From Lysinibacillus mangiferihumi (lineage in GTDB: Bacteria; Bacillota; Bacilli; Bacillales_A; Planococcaceae): a stretch of 64,000 bases of DNA. The DNA is taken from the NCBI RefSeq assembly GCF_003049665.1, contig NZ_PYWM01000004.1, positions 124,001 through 188,000 on the forward strand, given 5' to 3'. The notes below the pieces were generated by a model that worked only from the letters and a program-made list of their open reading frames with translations, was not told the DNA's origin and did no database searches. Of the stretch, positions 27,639 through 36,840 are shown one piece after another. Positions within the stretch are counted from its first letter, which is position 1. Every line of letters starts with the position of its first letter. Made by a program: the position numbers and the translations under genes.

Positions 27639-28487
27639 ATGAATGCCATTGAAATCCATGATTTACACAAAGGCTTTGAAGGCTTTTCACTAAAAGATAT
27701 TAGTTTTTCAGTCCCACAAGGTACAGTAATGGGCTTTGTTGGTGAAAACGGTGCAGGTAAATCCACTACCATAAAATGCATGCTTAATTTATTGAAAAAA
27801 GAATATGGCGAAATTTTGCTATTCGGTAAAGATATTGTCGAATATGAGCTTGCGATAAAAAACGACATCGGTGTCGTTTTCGACGAGCTGCATGTACCTG
27901 AAACGCTGAATGCGACGCAACTCGACAAATTTATGAAAAGGGTGTTTAAAACATGGGATTCTAATTATTATTTTGAGCGATTGACGCAATTTAAGGTGCC
28001 TAAGCGAAAAAAGGTAAAAGAGTTGTCTCGAGGCATGAGGATGAAGCTATCGATAGCGTTAGCATTGTCGCACCATCCGAAATTATTAATTTTAGATGAA
28101 CCAACAAGTGGATTAGACCCAATTATACGTGATGAAATTCTCGACTTATTTTTAGCGTTTATGCAGGATGAAACACATAGCATACTATTTTCATCACATA
28201 TAACAAGTGATTTAGAAAAGATAGCTGACTATATTACATTTATTCATAACGGTGAAATATTATTTAGTGAAAGCAAGGATGTCTTACTATATGATTACGG
28301 GATTTTTAAAGGGACGAATGAGGAAATAAGCGAATTACCTGAGCAAGCAATTATTCAAAAACGCGAAGGTACTTTCGGGCTTGAAGTACTTGTTCTAAAA
28401 AATGAAATAAGCGAAGCATTTACCGTTGAAAGACCGACTATTGAGGATATCATGCTATTTTTCGTGAAAGGTAGTGTTCAGCCATGA
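27639..28487 (+). CDS. ABC transporter ATP-binding protein
   Basis: A 282-residue cytoplasmic ATPase with Walker A GENGAGKS, signature ELSRGM (in place of LSGGQ), Walker B LLILDEPTSGLDP and switch His in FSSHIT. The N-terminus MNAIEIHDLHKGFEGF and the degenerate signature match ATPases of BcrA/YtrB/PmtA-type exporters. ATG 27639 follows the regulator stop immediately, with GAGGAGG overlapping the end of that gene. The two membrane genes downstream should be its partners. Substrate unknown. Confidence 0.93.
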   Translation: MNAIEIHDLHKGFEGFSLKDISFSVPQGTVMGFVGENGAGKSTTIKCMLNLLKKEYGEILLFGKDIVEYELAIKNDIGVVFDELHVPETLNATQLDKFMKRVFKTWDSNYYFERLTQFKVPKRKKVKELSRGMRMKLSIALALSHHPKLLILDEPTSGLDPIIRDEILDLFLAFMQDETHSILFSSHITSDLEKIADYITFIHNGEILFSESKDVLLYDYGIFKGTNEEISELPEQAIIQKREGTFGLEVLVLKNEISEAFTVERPTIEDIMLFFVKGSVQP

Positions 28488-29110
28488 CTGCTCTTCTAGT
28501 AAAAGATTTAATGACGATACAGCGTCAGCTAAAGACACAAGCTTTTATACTTATCCCAATGCTATTTTTTTCCATACTAATGGGGCAAGGATCTATTGTT
28601 TTTTCCTTTATATTATTTATCCTTGTTATTCAGGCCATTACGGCCCTTACCTACGATGAACTTTGCAGTTGGGACAAATATGTCAATACCTTACCCATTA
28701 CCAAAAGCGAAATTGTCCTTAGTAAATACATGCTTAGCCTTGTGTTAATGTTAATTGGTCTGATTATTGCATTACCTGTAGTTTTTCTCATAAATCATTT
28801 TACAAACGATTGGGAAACCGCTAATTTTTTCCTTACATTCAATCTTCTAATTGGGGCGGCATTTTGTTTGCTTGCTTTAATCTTACCGATTTATATCAAA
28901 TACGGCTCTATAAAAGGTCGAATCGTTCTGATTGTTTTATGCTTTATTCCTGGTTTACTCATTGGACTGTTAGAGGAGTATTTTGCAGATGTTGTGATTA
29001 CGATTTCTAAGCTACAACAGTTCAGCTATTTAGTACCATTTATTGGACTATTTATTTTATGGTTATCTTCTCTTATTGCAACAGCAATCTATAAACGCAA
29101 GGATTTTTAG
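28484..29110 (+). CDS. ABC-2 type membrane permease
   Basis: A 208-residue protein with six predicted membrane helices (for example FILIPMLFFSILMGQG, SFILFILVIQAITAL). The TYDELCSWDKYVNTLPITKSEIVLSKY segment after helix two is typical of the ABC2_membrane_5 family found in YtrC/PmtB-like exporters. It overlaps the ATPase gene by 4 nt (ATGA). It probably forms a heterodimeric channel with the next gene product. Confidence 0.85.
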   Translation: MTALLVKDLMTIQRQLKTQAFILIPMLFFSILMGQGSIVFSFILFILVIQAITALTYDELCSWDKYVNTLPITKSEIVLSKYMLSLVLMLIGLIIALPVVFLINHFTNDWETANFFLTFNLLIGAAFCLLALILPIYIKYGSIKGRIVLIVLCFIPGLLIGLLEEYFADVVITISKLQQFSYLVPFIGLFILWLSSLIATAIYKRKDF

Positions 29111-29124
29111 AAGGGGTGTGTACC

Positions 29125-29739
29125 ATGAAAGCTTTATTGTGGCATAGATTGTCCATGCAAAAAGGGCATATTTTTATAGTGATTATCATTAGCTTATTTA
29201 TAACTTTAATCAACTTCCGTTATTTTAGTAACGCTTCTATCGCCATGTTTGCGTTAATTTTATCTGCAACGATAGTTCAAAGCATGTATACGCAAGATCA
29301 TAAAGTGAAGTGGGAACTCTTTGTAAACAGTCTTCCTTTAACTAAAAAAACGCAGTTACTAGCGGATTATCTCTATTGCTACAGCTTTATTGCACTACTT
29401 TTTATCACATCTGCTCCTATTTACTTTTCATCGTTTTACGAACAAAGTAATCGTTTCGAGCATTTCGCTATTTATTTCGCTAATATTAGCTGTGCGATTT
29501 TGCTTATTTGTACGCAGTTTTATTTACATCATTTAGCGGAAACTAAAGGGACGCGTTCCTTTAAAATGTTCATTTATATAGTAGCTATTTTTTTTATTAA
29601 TTTTCCAATTCATTATTACTTAGCAATGCTAGCCGCTAATTTGTCCGTCATACTAATACCAACAGTTATTAGCGCAATTATTAGTGTTGTCGTTTTTCGA
29701 AAATGCCATGTGCTCTATAGAGAAAAAGAGATTTTTTAA
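29125..29739 (+). CDS. Second ABC-2 type membrane permease
   Basis: A 204-residue protein with about six membrane helices, similar in layout to the preceding permease; it carries the equivalent cytoplasmic segment QDHKVKWELFVNSLPLTKKTQLLADY, so the two are paralogous. I use ATG 29125 because AAGGGG lies 8 nt upstream; a GTG at 29116 is too close to it. It is the last gene of the cassette, converging on mlpA. Confidence 0.84.
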   Translation: MKALLWHRLSMQKGHIFIVIIISLFITLINFRYFSNASIAMFALILSATIVQSMYTQDHKVKWELFVNSLPLTKKTQLLADYLYCYSFIALLFITSAPIYFSSFYEQSNRFEHFAIYFANISCAILLICTQFYLHHLAETKGTRSFKMFIYIVAIFFINFPIHYYLAMLAANLSVILIPTVISAIISVVVFRKCHVLYREKEIF

Positions 29740-29778
29740 TGTTACCGCAATATGCAAAGCCTCATCATAAGTATCGTG

Positions 29779-29812
29779 ATTGGGCTTTGCTCAAATTTAA
29801 TTGAGGCCCAAT
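29779..29812 (+). terminator. Possible terminator of the ABC cassette
   Basis: ATTGGGC...CTCAA pairs with TTGAG-GCCCAAT, 40 nt after the last permease gene, with a short T-rich end (TTTCC). An overlapping alternative hairpin GCAAAGCC/GGCTTTGC also exists. Confidence 0.45.
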
Positions 29813-29925
29813 TTCCATTCCATGCGCTCGCTTTCTTGGAACATATCTCTCACACTTGTTCCATTTAGTCATCCCTCAATCAAGCTCATGAGGACAATCC
29901 CTCTTAAGTGTCAGTTTTTTCGCAA

Positions 29926-29960
29926 GAAAAGGCATCCAACATTTGAATCGATGGATGCCT
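29926..29960 (-). terminator. Terminator of mlpA
   Basis: Minus-strand AGGCATCCA / TTGGATGCCT stem followed by TTTTC, 34 nt after the mlpA stop. Confidence 0.78.
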
Positions 29961-29993
29961 CGCACTTTTTATATTAACGTTATCTGCTTTATG

Positions 29994-31217
29994 TTAAGCT
30001 TCAGGTCCGATGATGGAAATCGCTGGCTCAGCTTTTAATATTTTCGAGATAAGACGATCTACAGACTCCATCGTTACCGCATCGATGGACGCGAGCACTT
30101 CATCTACTGACCGATGTCTTCGGTGCACTAATTCACTAGTACCATTTCGGTTCATACGTGCGCCTGTTCCTTCAAGGCCAAGCACAAAGCTTCCTTTTAA
30201 CTGTTCCTTGGCATTATCTAACTCTTCCTCCGTCACGCCCCCCGCTACGATATCAAGTAATGTGGCATCAATGGTATGTTGCAATTGTGATAGTTGTTGA
30301 CGACTTGCACTGCCGTAAATTGTAAATGCCCCAACATCTGCGTAGCAAGATTGGTAGGAGAAAATTGTATATGCTAAGCCACGCTCTTCACGTACTTCTT
30401 GAAATAGTCGAGAACTCATATTGCCACCAATAATATTATTTAACGCAATAAAACTATACATATCCGGATCTTTGACGCCAATAGCTGGGTAAGAAAGGGC
30501 TAAATGCGCCTGCTCCGTATCTCGCGTTTTCGTTATTTCTCCTGGATGGAACTGAGGATTTGTTAGGACAGGCACAACAGCAAGTGGTGATGCTTCGTAA
30601 CGTCCGAATAAATCTTCAATCGTTGTTAATAGGGTTGGAGAAATATTGCCTGCCACAGAAATGACAATCGATTTTGGTCCATAATGTTTCGCCATATAAT
30701 TGCGAATCATATCTGCTGTAAATGTTTTTAACGTAGCGGCAGTCCCTAAAATCGGGCGACCTAGGGCATCATTTGGATACATGACTTGCCAAAGCTTTTC
30801 ATGCACATCATCATCTGGAGCATCTTCGCTCATTAATATTTCTTCTAGTACGACCTGGCGTTCCTTTTCTAATTCCTCTTCTGCAAATGTCGAATGAAAA
30901 AACATATCTGCAAGGATTGTAATAGCCAGCTCTGCATGATGGTCTAAAACTTTCGCATAGTAGCAAGTATTTTCTTTTGAAGTAAAGGCATTTAATTCGC
31001 CTCCAATACGGTCAAACTCTTCAGCGATTTGGCGAGCACTTCGCGTTGTTGTACCTTTAAAAAGCATATGTTCGATAAAGTGCGTAATCCCATTTTCCTC
31101 AGGTAATTCATAGCGTGAACCAGCATTGACAAATATGCCAAGAGCAACAGATCTAACATGATCAATTTGCTCTGACACAATACGCACACCGTTTTGACAT
31201 GTATGTACTTGTACCAA
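29994..31217 (-). CDS. mlpA: M16 family zinc peptidase MlpA (YmxG)
   Basis: A 407-residue processing-peptidase-like enzyme. The zinc motif HFIEH lies at residues 46-50 with the third ligand region around LEKERQVVLEEI. A single-chain catalytic M16 peptidase, unlike the YmfF/YmfH pair. Start TTG 31217 (reading MVQVHTCQNG) with GAGGAGG upstream. It follows pnp; in B. subtilis the ylxY gene stands between them and is absent here. A role in extracellular protease regulation has been reported for the B. subtilis homologue. Confidence 0.93.
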   Translation of the reverse strand: MVQVHTCQNGVRIVSEQIDHVRSVALGIFVNAGSRYELPEENGITHFIEHMLFKGTTTRSARQIAEEFDRIGGELNAFTSKENTCYYAKVLDHHAELAITILADMFFHSTFAEEELEKERQVVLEEILMSEDAPDDDVHEKLWQVMYPNDALGRPILGTAATLKTFTADMIRNYMAKHYGPKSIVISVAGNISPTLLTTIEDLFGRYEASPLAVVPVLTNPQFHPGEITKTRDTEQAHLALSYPAIGVKDPDMYSFIALNNIIGGNMSSRLFQEVREERGLAYTIFSYQSCYADVGAFTIYGSASRQQLSQLQHTIDATLLDIVAGGVTEEELDNAKEQLKGSFVLGLEGTGARMNRNGTSELVHRRHRSVDEVLASIDAVTMESVDRLISKILKAEPAISIIGPEA

Positions 31218-31250
31218 ATATTTTCCTCCTCTTATACATCCGTTTTATTT

Positions 31251-31284
31251 AAAAAAGGCTGCGCATCATACGCAGCCTTTTTTT
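31251..31284 (-). terminator. Terminator of pnp
   Basis: Minus-strand AAAGGCTGCG / CGCAGCC stem and TTTTTT tail, 7 nt after the pnp stop. Confidence 0.88.
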
Positions 31285-31290
31285 ATCAAA

Positions 31291-33405
31291 TTATTTACCT
31301 TGTTCTGCGCGTTCTTTTTCTTCTTGAATAACCACTTTACGAGATAAATTCACACGACCTTGTTTGTCGATTTCAATTACTTTTACAAGTAACTGATCGC
31401 CTAGTTTTAACACATCTTCCACTTGCTTTGTACGTTCCTCTTGAATTTCAGAGATGTGTAATAAGCCATCTTTCCCTGGGAAGATTTCACAGAATGCACC
31501 GAATTTTTCGATACGTTTTACAGTGGATAAGTAGTATTCGCCCACTTTTGCTTCACGTACGATGTCTTCGATAATTTGTTTTGCACGAGCGTTCATTTCT
31601 TCGTCTGCTGAAGAGATGTAAATTGTACCATCTTGTTCTGTATCAATTTTTACGCCAGTTTCTTCAATAATTTTATTAATTTGCTTACCGCCTGGTCCAA
31701 TAACATCGCGGATTTTATCTGGATTGATACGTACAATCACGATTTTTGGTGCATAAGCAGATAATTTTTCACGTGGTTGAGCCAATGTTGCAAGCATCGA
31801 TTCTAAAATATGCATACGGCCAATTTTAGCTTGAGTCAATGCTTCTTCTAAAATATTTCGTGATAGACCGTCAATTTTAATATCCATTTGAAGTGCTGTT
31901 ACGCCTTTAGCCGTACCTGCTACTTTAAAGTCCATATCGCCAAGATGGTCTTCCATACCTTGGATATCTGTTAAAATGGAATAATGCTCGCCTTTTTTAA
32001 TCAGCCCCATCGCGATACCTGCAACAGGTGCTTTTAACGGAACACCAGCATCCATCATAGCTAATGTAGAAGCACAAATTGACGCTTGTGATGTTGAACC
32101 GTTTGATTCAAGTACTTCTGATACACAACGGATTGTGTATGGGAATACAGATTCATCAGGAATGACTGCTTCTAGTGCACGCTCACCTAGAGCACCGTGA
32201 CCGATTTCACGACGACCTGGTCCACGAATTGGGCCTGTTTCCCCTACAGAGAATTGTGGGAAATTGTAGTGATGCATAAAGCGTTTAGATTCCTCAACAC
32301 CTAATCCGTCAATAATTTGAACATCACCAAGTGCACCTAATGTACAAATTGATAAGGCTTGAGTTTGTCCACGTGTAAATAATGCTGAACCGTGCGTACG
32401 TTGTAATAGGCCTGTTTCAGAAGAAAGTGGACGAATTTCATCCAACTTACGACCATCTGGACGGATTTTATCTTCTGTAATTTGACGACGTACTTCGTCT
32501 TTTACCATTTTATCTAAAATAGTATGCACTTGTTTCATTGTTGTTTCATCGGCTTCTTGCTCTTCATAAGAAGCAATGATACGATCTTTCACCGCAGTGA
32601 TTGCTTCATCACGTGCATGCTTTTCAGCTGTTTGAATAGCGTCATGCATATCAGTTTCACAAGCTGCTTTAATATCTGCTTGAATCGCTTCATCAATTTC
32701 AAATAATGTGACAGGTAATTTTTCTTTCCCTACTTCAGCAACAATTTGTTCTTGGAAAGCAATTATTTTTTTAATTTCTTCATGACCGAACATAATTGCT
32801 TCTAACATTACTTCTTCAGGCACTTCTAAAGCGCCCGCTTCAACCATGTTAATAGCATCCTTGTTACCCGCTACAGATAAATGGATTGTTGACATGTTCG
32901 CTTGCTCAACAGTTGGGTTCACGATGAATTCACCGTCAATATAACCAACTTGTACACCGGCAATTGGTCCATCGAATGGAATATCAGAAATTGCTAATGC
33001 TAATGATGAACCTACCATTGCTGCCATTTCAGATGTGCAATCAGGGTCATTAGACATAACCATAGAAATAACTTGTACTTCATTACGGAAACCGTCTGGG
33101 AACATCGGACGAATTGGACGGTCAATTAAACGGCTTGCTAGAATTGCTTTTTCAGATGGGCGTCCTTCACGTTTAATAAAGCCGCCAGGAATTTTACCTG
33201 CTGCATATAAACGTTCTTCGTAGTTTACTGTTAATGGGAAGAAATCAAGTGGTTTTGGTGATTTTGACATTGTTGCTGTTGCAAGTACAGAAGTATCACC
33301 GTAGCGTACTAATGCTGCTCCATTTGCTTGTTTTGCTAACTGTCCTACTTCAATTACAAGTGGACGGCCAGCCCATTCGTAGGAATAGACTTTCTTTTCG
33401 TTCAT
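31291..33405 (-). CDS. pnp: Polyribonucleotide nucleotidyltransferase (PNPase)
   Basis: A 704-residue phosphorolytic 3'-5' exoribonuclease (705 in B. subtilis) forming a trimer in the RNA degradosome-like network with RNase Y. Two RNase PH domains (about 1-215 and 310-540), a KH domain with [16 protein letters not shown] (about 555-615) and a C-terminal S1 domain (about 620-690). ATG 33405 has GAGAGGGG upstream. It lies downstream of rpsO with its own promoter and a leader hairpin. Confidence 0.98.
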   Translation of the reverse strand: MNEKKVYSYEWAGRPLVIEVGQLAKQANGAALVRYGDTSVLATATMSKSPKPLDFFPLTVNYEERLYAAGKIPGGFIKREGRPSEKAILASRLIDRPIRPMFPDGFRNEVQVISMVMSNDPDCTSEMAAMVGSSLALAISDIPFDGPIAGVQVGYIDGEFIVNPTVEQANMSTIHLSVAGNKDAINMVEAGALEVPEEVMLEAIMFGHEEIKKIIAFQEQIVAEVGKEKLPVTLFEIDEAIQADIKAACETDMHDAIQTAEKHARDEAITAVKDRIIASYEEQEADETTMKQVHTILDKMVKDEVRRQITEDKIRPDGRKLDEIRPLSSETGLLQRTHGSALFTRGQTQALSICTLGALGDVQIIDGLGVEESKRFMHHYNFPQFSVGETGPIRGPGRREIGHGALGERALEAVIPDESVFPYTIRCVSEVLESNGSTSQASICASTLAMMDAGVPLKAPVAGIAMGLIKKGEHYSILTDIQGMEDHLGDMDFKVAGTAKGVTALQMDIKIDGLSRNILEEALTQAKIGRMHILESMLATLAQPREKLSAYAPKIVIVRINPDKIRDVIGPGGKQINKIIEETGVKIDTEQDGTIYISSADEEMNARAKQIIEDIVREAKVGEYYLSTVKRIEKFGAFCEIFPGKDGLLHISEIQEERTKQVEDVLKLGDQLLVKVIEIDKQGRVNLSRKVVIQEEKERAEQGK

Positions 33406-33431
33406 TCAATGAACCCCTCTCTATTATAAAA

Positions 33432-33466
33432 ACACTTACTCGTCTGTATGTACTAATAGTAAGTGT
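33432..33466 (-). promoter_or_regulatory. Hairpin in the pnp leader
   Basis: Minus-strand ACACTTACT and AGTAAGTGT, perfect 9-bp arms with a 17-nt loop, followed by TTTTTATA and then the pnp ribosome site 15 nt on. It could act as an attenuator or as an RNase-sensitive autoregulatory element. Confidence 0.5.
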
Positions 33467-33506
33467 ACCAAAAATGCTTGTTCTATGCTAAATATTTCAT
33501 GAAATA

Positions 33507-33535
33507 ATCATACATTTAAATTCAGTTATTGCCAA
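33507..33535 (-). promoter_or_regulatory. SigA promoter of pnp
   Basis: Minus-strand TTGGCA (33530-33535), 17-nt spacer, TATGAT (33507-33512); leader about 95 nt. Confidence 0.65.
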
Positions 33536-33659
33536 TTTATTTAGGATTTATTGCTTTATTTGGTTTTAATGGCGTTTTTGCTTGTTTTCATCTTATATTT
33601 TTACTTACTATTCATTATCTGTTGCTATTCGTCGTTAGCTAGAAAGTTTATAAACATAA

Positions 33660-33688
33660 AGAAAAAGCGGGAATAATCCCGCTTTTCG
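33660..33688 (-). terminator. Terminator of rpsO
   Basis: Minus-strand stem AAAAGCGGGA / TCCCGCTTTT with a 4-nt loop and T tail, 10 nt after rpsO. Confidence 0.9.
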
Positions 33689-33696
33689 ATTGTCAA

Positions 33697-33966
33697 TTAG
33701 CGACGTAAGCCTAAACGATTGATTAGTTCACGGTAACGTTGAACGTCAGTTTCACGAAGATATTTAAGTAAGTGACGACGACGACCTACCATTTTAAGAA
33801 GACCACGCTCAGAGTGGAAATCTTTTTTGTGTGTACGTAAGTGAGTGTTTAAAGCGTTGATTTCAGCTGTTAAAACTGCAACTTGTACTTCTGGAGAACC
33901 AGTGTCACTTTCGTGAGTACGGTACTCAGCGATAATTTCGTTTTTACGTTCTTTTGTAATAGCCAT
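33697..33966 (-). CDS. rpsO: 30S ribosomal protein S15
   Basis: An 89-residue primary 16S rRNA-binding protein with the conserved GSPEVQVA and [26 protein letters not shown] segments. Normal length. ATG 33966 follows AGGAGG. It has its own promoter and a leader of about 95 nt containing the 12-bp palindrome TCGGTATACCGA (34026-34037), consistent with S15 autoregulation known in other bacteria. Confidence 0.98.
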   Translation of the reverse strand: MAITKERKNEIIAEYRTHESDTGSPEVQVAVLTAEINALNTHLRTHKKDFHSERGLLKMVGRRRHLLKYLRETDVQRYRELINRLGLRR

Positions 33967-34067
33967 TTGTATTGACCTCCTAAATAATTGTTAAATCCCC
34001 ATTAGCACAGTAAACGTTGGAGTCATCGGTATACCGAGCTAAGGTTAAGCACTTTATGCACTTATGA

Positions 34068-34096
34068 ATGTTACCATAAAACAATGGGGCAAGCAA
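34068..34096 (-). promoter_or_regulatory. Probable SigA promoter of rpsO
   Basis: Minus-strand TTGCTT (34091-34096), 17-nt spacer, TAACAT (34068-34073). Confidence 0.55.
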
Positions 34097-34136
34097 GTAA
34101 TAACATAGCTCATACCATATGGTGCTGCGGACAGCG

Positions 34137-35087
34137 CTATTTCATAACATGAAAAAATTGTATAGCCTCTTGCTTATCTTTCTCTATTTGAATTTTTAGC
34201 GCTTCAATTCCGTCAAACTTCCGCTCGCTTCGAATACGTTTATACCAAGCAACATGTACTTCTTCCCCATAGATGTTTTTCTCGAAGTTTAAAATATGTA
34301 CTTCGATAGATAATTGCTTGTCGTTTGGATCTTTAAATGTTGGTTTATAACCTACATTACATACACCATCATACCAATTATTTTGTACAAGCAATCGTAC
34401 TGCATACACACCACTTGCTGGAATGTAAGTACCCTCTAGTGCTTGTACATTTGCAGTAGGAAAGCCGATTGTACGTCCACGTTTATCGCCATGCACCACA
34501 ATACCCTTTATTTCAAATGGACGTCCTAGAAGCATACGAGCAGCCTCCATATCGCCCTCTTGTAATAATTTACGAATGCGTGTTGAGCTGATTTTCTCAA
34601 GCGAGTCAACTTTCTTATCGACCACCGTTACACCATATTCGCCATTGCTTAAGACACGCATATCTTCCATCGTGCCTTTACCAAATGCCCCAAATGAAAA
34701 ATCAAATCCTGCTGTAACATGTTGAATATTGAACCCTCGAATAAAGGTATCAATAAAAGCAGCCGGTGACAGCTTCGCAAAGTCTGATGTGAAGTGTACA
34801 ACAAATACCGTATCAACACCTAGTTCTTCAAACAGCTGTAATTTTTGCTGTAGTAATGTAATATAAAATACTTTTTCATTGCGTCCGCCTAGCACTAATG
34901 ATGGATGCGGATCAAATGTCATAACGGCAGTCGGGATTTGTCGCTTGTCCCCCTCTTGCTTGGCCGCTTCAATAACCGCCTGATGTCCAATATGTACACC
35001 ATCAAAAAAGCCAATTGCCAATGAGTACGGCTGTATACTTTCTCGCTGTTGTAATTGGTGTGGGTATTTTAAATGAATGACCTCCAT
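34137..35087 (-). CDS. ribC: Bifunctional riboflavin kinase / FAD synthetase
   Basis: A 316-residue enzyme making FMN and FAD. The N-terminal nucleotidyltransferase domain contains GFFDGVHIGHQAV (HxGH motif) and SSTRIRKLL; the C-terminal flavokinase domain contains GDKRGRTIGFPTAN. Length equals that of B. subtilis RibC. It is 13 nt downstream of truB, as in other Bacillales. Confidence 0.97.
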   Translation of the reverse strand: MEVIHLKYPHQLQQRESIQPYSLAIGFFDGVHIGHQAVIEAAKQEGDKRQIPTAVMTFDPHPSLVLGGRNEKVFYITLLQQKLQLFEELGVDTVFVVHFTSDFAKLSPAAFIDTFIRGFNIQHVTAGFDFSFGAFGKGTMEDMRVLSNGEYGVTVVDKKVDSLEKISSTRIRKLLQEGDMEAARMLLGRPFEIKGIVVHGDKRGRTIGFPTANVQALEGTYIPASGVYAVRLLVQNNWYDGVCNVGYKPTFKDPNDKQLSIEVHILNFEKNIYGEEVHVAWYKRIRSERKFDGIEALKIQIEKDKQEAIQFFHVMK

Positions 35088-35100
35088 ACAAAAAATCCTC

Positions 35101-36012
35101 CTACTCTATCGTTGGGAACATTTTATGTGGCTTCATCAACCCTTCTTTTGTCGGATGGGCTTGGTAAACCGCAAATGCTTTCCCTTTGATTCCAAACACA
35201 ATTTTATCATGCACCTTTAATAATGCATCTGCTGGAAGCACTTGTCCATTGAAAATTTCTTTTTCAATCGATGATGTTATTTCAATATATGGATAGTCTG
35301 ATAATGCATATTCTACTGGAAGAATGCATGTATGAATTTGTTCATTTTCCATTAATTCTGCAACTTGTGCTAGTGTAAAACAATTGTCTTGTGTAAATGT
35401 GCCAGAGGCAGTTCGCACAAGCTCTTGCATATGTGCAGGGTAGCCAAGCGCTTCACCAATTTGTACAGCTAATGTACGAATATATGTGCCTTTGCTACAT
35501 GAAATCCTTACAGGGAATGTAATTTCATGCCCTTCGTAAATTTCCTTATCATCAAGCAACTCTAACGCATAAATTGTTACCTGTCTTGTCGGTCTTTCCA
35601 CCGTTTCGCCTTTACGTGCATATTCATATAGCCGTTTCCCATTGACTTTAACAGCTGAAAACATCGGTGGTGTCTGATTAATAACACCCGTTAAGGAAGC
35701 TAAGACATCCAGCAACTCCGCACGCGTAAACGCCTTATTTGTAGTATCTTCCGCAACCGTTTCCCCTTCTGCATCTTCAGTCGTCGTTGTTCGCCCAATG
35801 GAAATGACTGCCTCATATGTCTTTCCTGCATCCGTTAAATATTCGGCAATGCGGGTTGCCTGTCCGATACAGATGGGCAGAACCCCTTCTACTCCTGGAT
35901 CTAAAGTGCCCGTATGGCCAACTTTTTTTGTTCGCAATATTTTTCGTAATTTAAAGACGCAATCATGACTCGTCATGCCACGTTCTTTCCAAAGCGGTAA
36001 AATACCGTTCAT
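35101..36012 (-). CDS. truB: tRNA pseudouridine(55) synthase TruB
   Basis: A 303-residue enzyme isomerising U55 in the T-loop of tRNAs. GILPLWKERGMTSHDCV and the catalytic Asp in GHTGTLDPGVEGVLP are present, with a PUA-like C-terminal region. ATG 36012. It lies between rbfA and ribC; a terminator-like hairpin just upstream could limit read-through from rbfA. Confidence 0.97.
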   Translation of the reverse strand: MNGILPLWKERGMTSHDCVFKLRKILRTKKVGHTGTLDPGVEGVLPICIGQATRIAEYLTDAGKTYEAVISIGRTTTTEDAEGETVAEDTTNKAFTRAELLDVLASLTGVINQTPPMFSAVKVNGKRLYEYARKGETVERPTRQVTIYALELLDDKEIYEGHEITFPVRISCSKGTYIRTLAVQIGEALGYPAHMQELVRTASGTFTQDNCFTLAQVAELMENEQIHTCILPVEYALSDYPYIEITSSIEKEIFNGQVLPADALLKVHDKIVFGIKGKAFAVYQAHPTKEGLMKPHKMFPTIE

Positions 36013-36039
36013 CTAAATCCCCCTTTAGCATCATCACAT

Positions 36040-36082
36040 GAAAAAAGCCTGCCTGCATGAAGATGCATGTGGCAGACTTTTA
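36040..36082 (-). terminator. Terminator-like hairpin between rbfA and truB
   Basis: Minus-strand AAAAGTCTGCC / GGCAGGCTTTT with a 17-nt loop and TTTTTTC tail, within the 76-nt gap. Since no separate truB promoter is evident, it is probably a partial terminator or attenuator. Confidence 0.7.
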
Positions 36083-36088
36083 CTGTTG

Positions 36089-36430
36089 TTATTCTTTGTG
36101 TAAACCACGTAGTAATGAATCAATGCGGTTACCATACTCAATCGATGAGTCAAATTCAAAGATTAATTCTGGTGTTCGACGTAAACGAATACGAGAACCG
36201 ATTTCAGAACGGATAAAACCAGCAGCTTTTACTAAAGCTTTTAGCGTTTCCTCACGTTCACGTTCATTGCCTAATGATGTAATATAAATTGTCGCTTGTT
36301 GTAAATCACCTGTTACATCTACACCAGTAACAGTAACGAAGCCAACACGCGGGTCTTTAATTTTACGGCCAATAATATCACCAAGCTCTTTTTTCATTTG
36401 CTCAGCAACACGGTTTGAGCGTAGAGACAT
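36089..36430 (-). CDS. rbfA: Ribosome-binding factor A
   Basis: A 113-residue KH-type protein needed for late 30S maturation and cold adaptation ([37 protein letters not shown]). Normal length. It follows ylxP by 131 nt in the infB operon and precedes truB. Confidence 0.96.
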   Translation of the reverse strand: MSLRSNRVAEQMKKELGDIIGRKIKDPRVGFVTVTGVDVTGDLQQATIYITSLGNEREREETLKALVKAAGFIRSEIGSRIRLRRTPELIFEFDSSIEYGNRIDSLLRGLHKE

Positions 36431-36561
36431 AATTAGTCACCTCTATTTCGATGTTCAGCTATTTGCGTTAAGCGAATGACTATGTCAATAAAAGGTTTTA
36501 AAGAAACCTAACACTTTCATTGACAATAACCATCCTAAATCTCACAAATAACCTTTGCTGC

Positions 36562-36840
36562 TTATAAATAGTCTCGCCACACATTAAGTTGTTCCCAAGA
36601 CGGATTTGACTGCAAATAATGAAGGGCGTGATTGATTTCACGCTCTGCTGCGTCCTTCGAGGAAGAAACAGCAACAAGCGCTAATTTCGTACGCTGCCAT
36701 ACATTTTGATGGTCAACTTCGGCAATGGATACATTAAACTTCTGTTTTGTGCGCGTAATCATACGCTGTAATACAGCGCGTTTTTCCTTTAACGAATGGG
36801 CAGTTTGGATAATAAATTCTACCTCAACGTATACAATCAT
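36562..36840 (-). CDS. ylxP: DUF503 protein YlxP
   Basis: A 92-residue protein of the DUF503 family ([21 protein letters not shown]) always found between infB and rbfA in Bacillales. It is thought to aid ribosome assembly, but the role is not firmly set. Its ATG shares one base with the infB stop (TAATG), so it is translationally coupled. Confidence 0.94.
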   Translation of the reverse strand: MIVYVEVEFIIQTAHSLKEKRAVLQRMITRTKQKFNVSIAEVDHQNVWQRTKLALVAVSSSKDAAEREINHALHYLQSNPSWEQLNVWRDYL

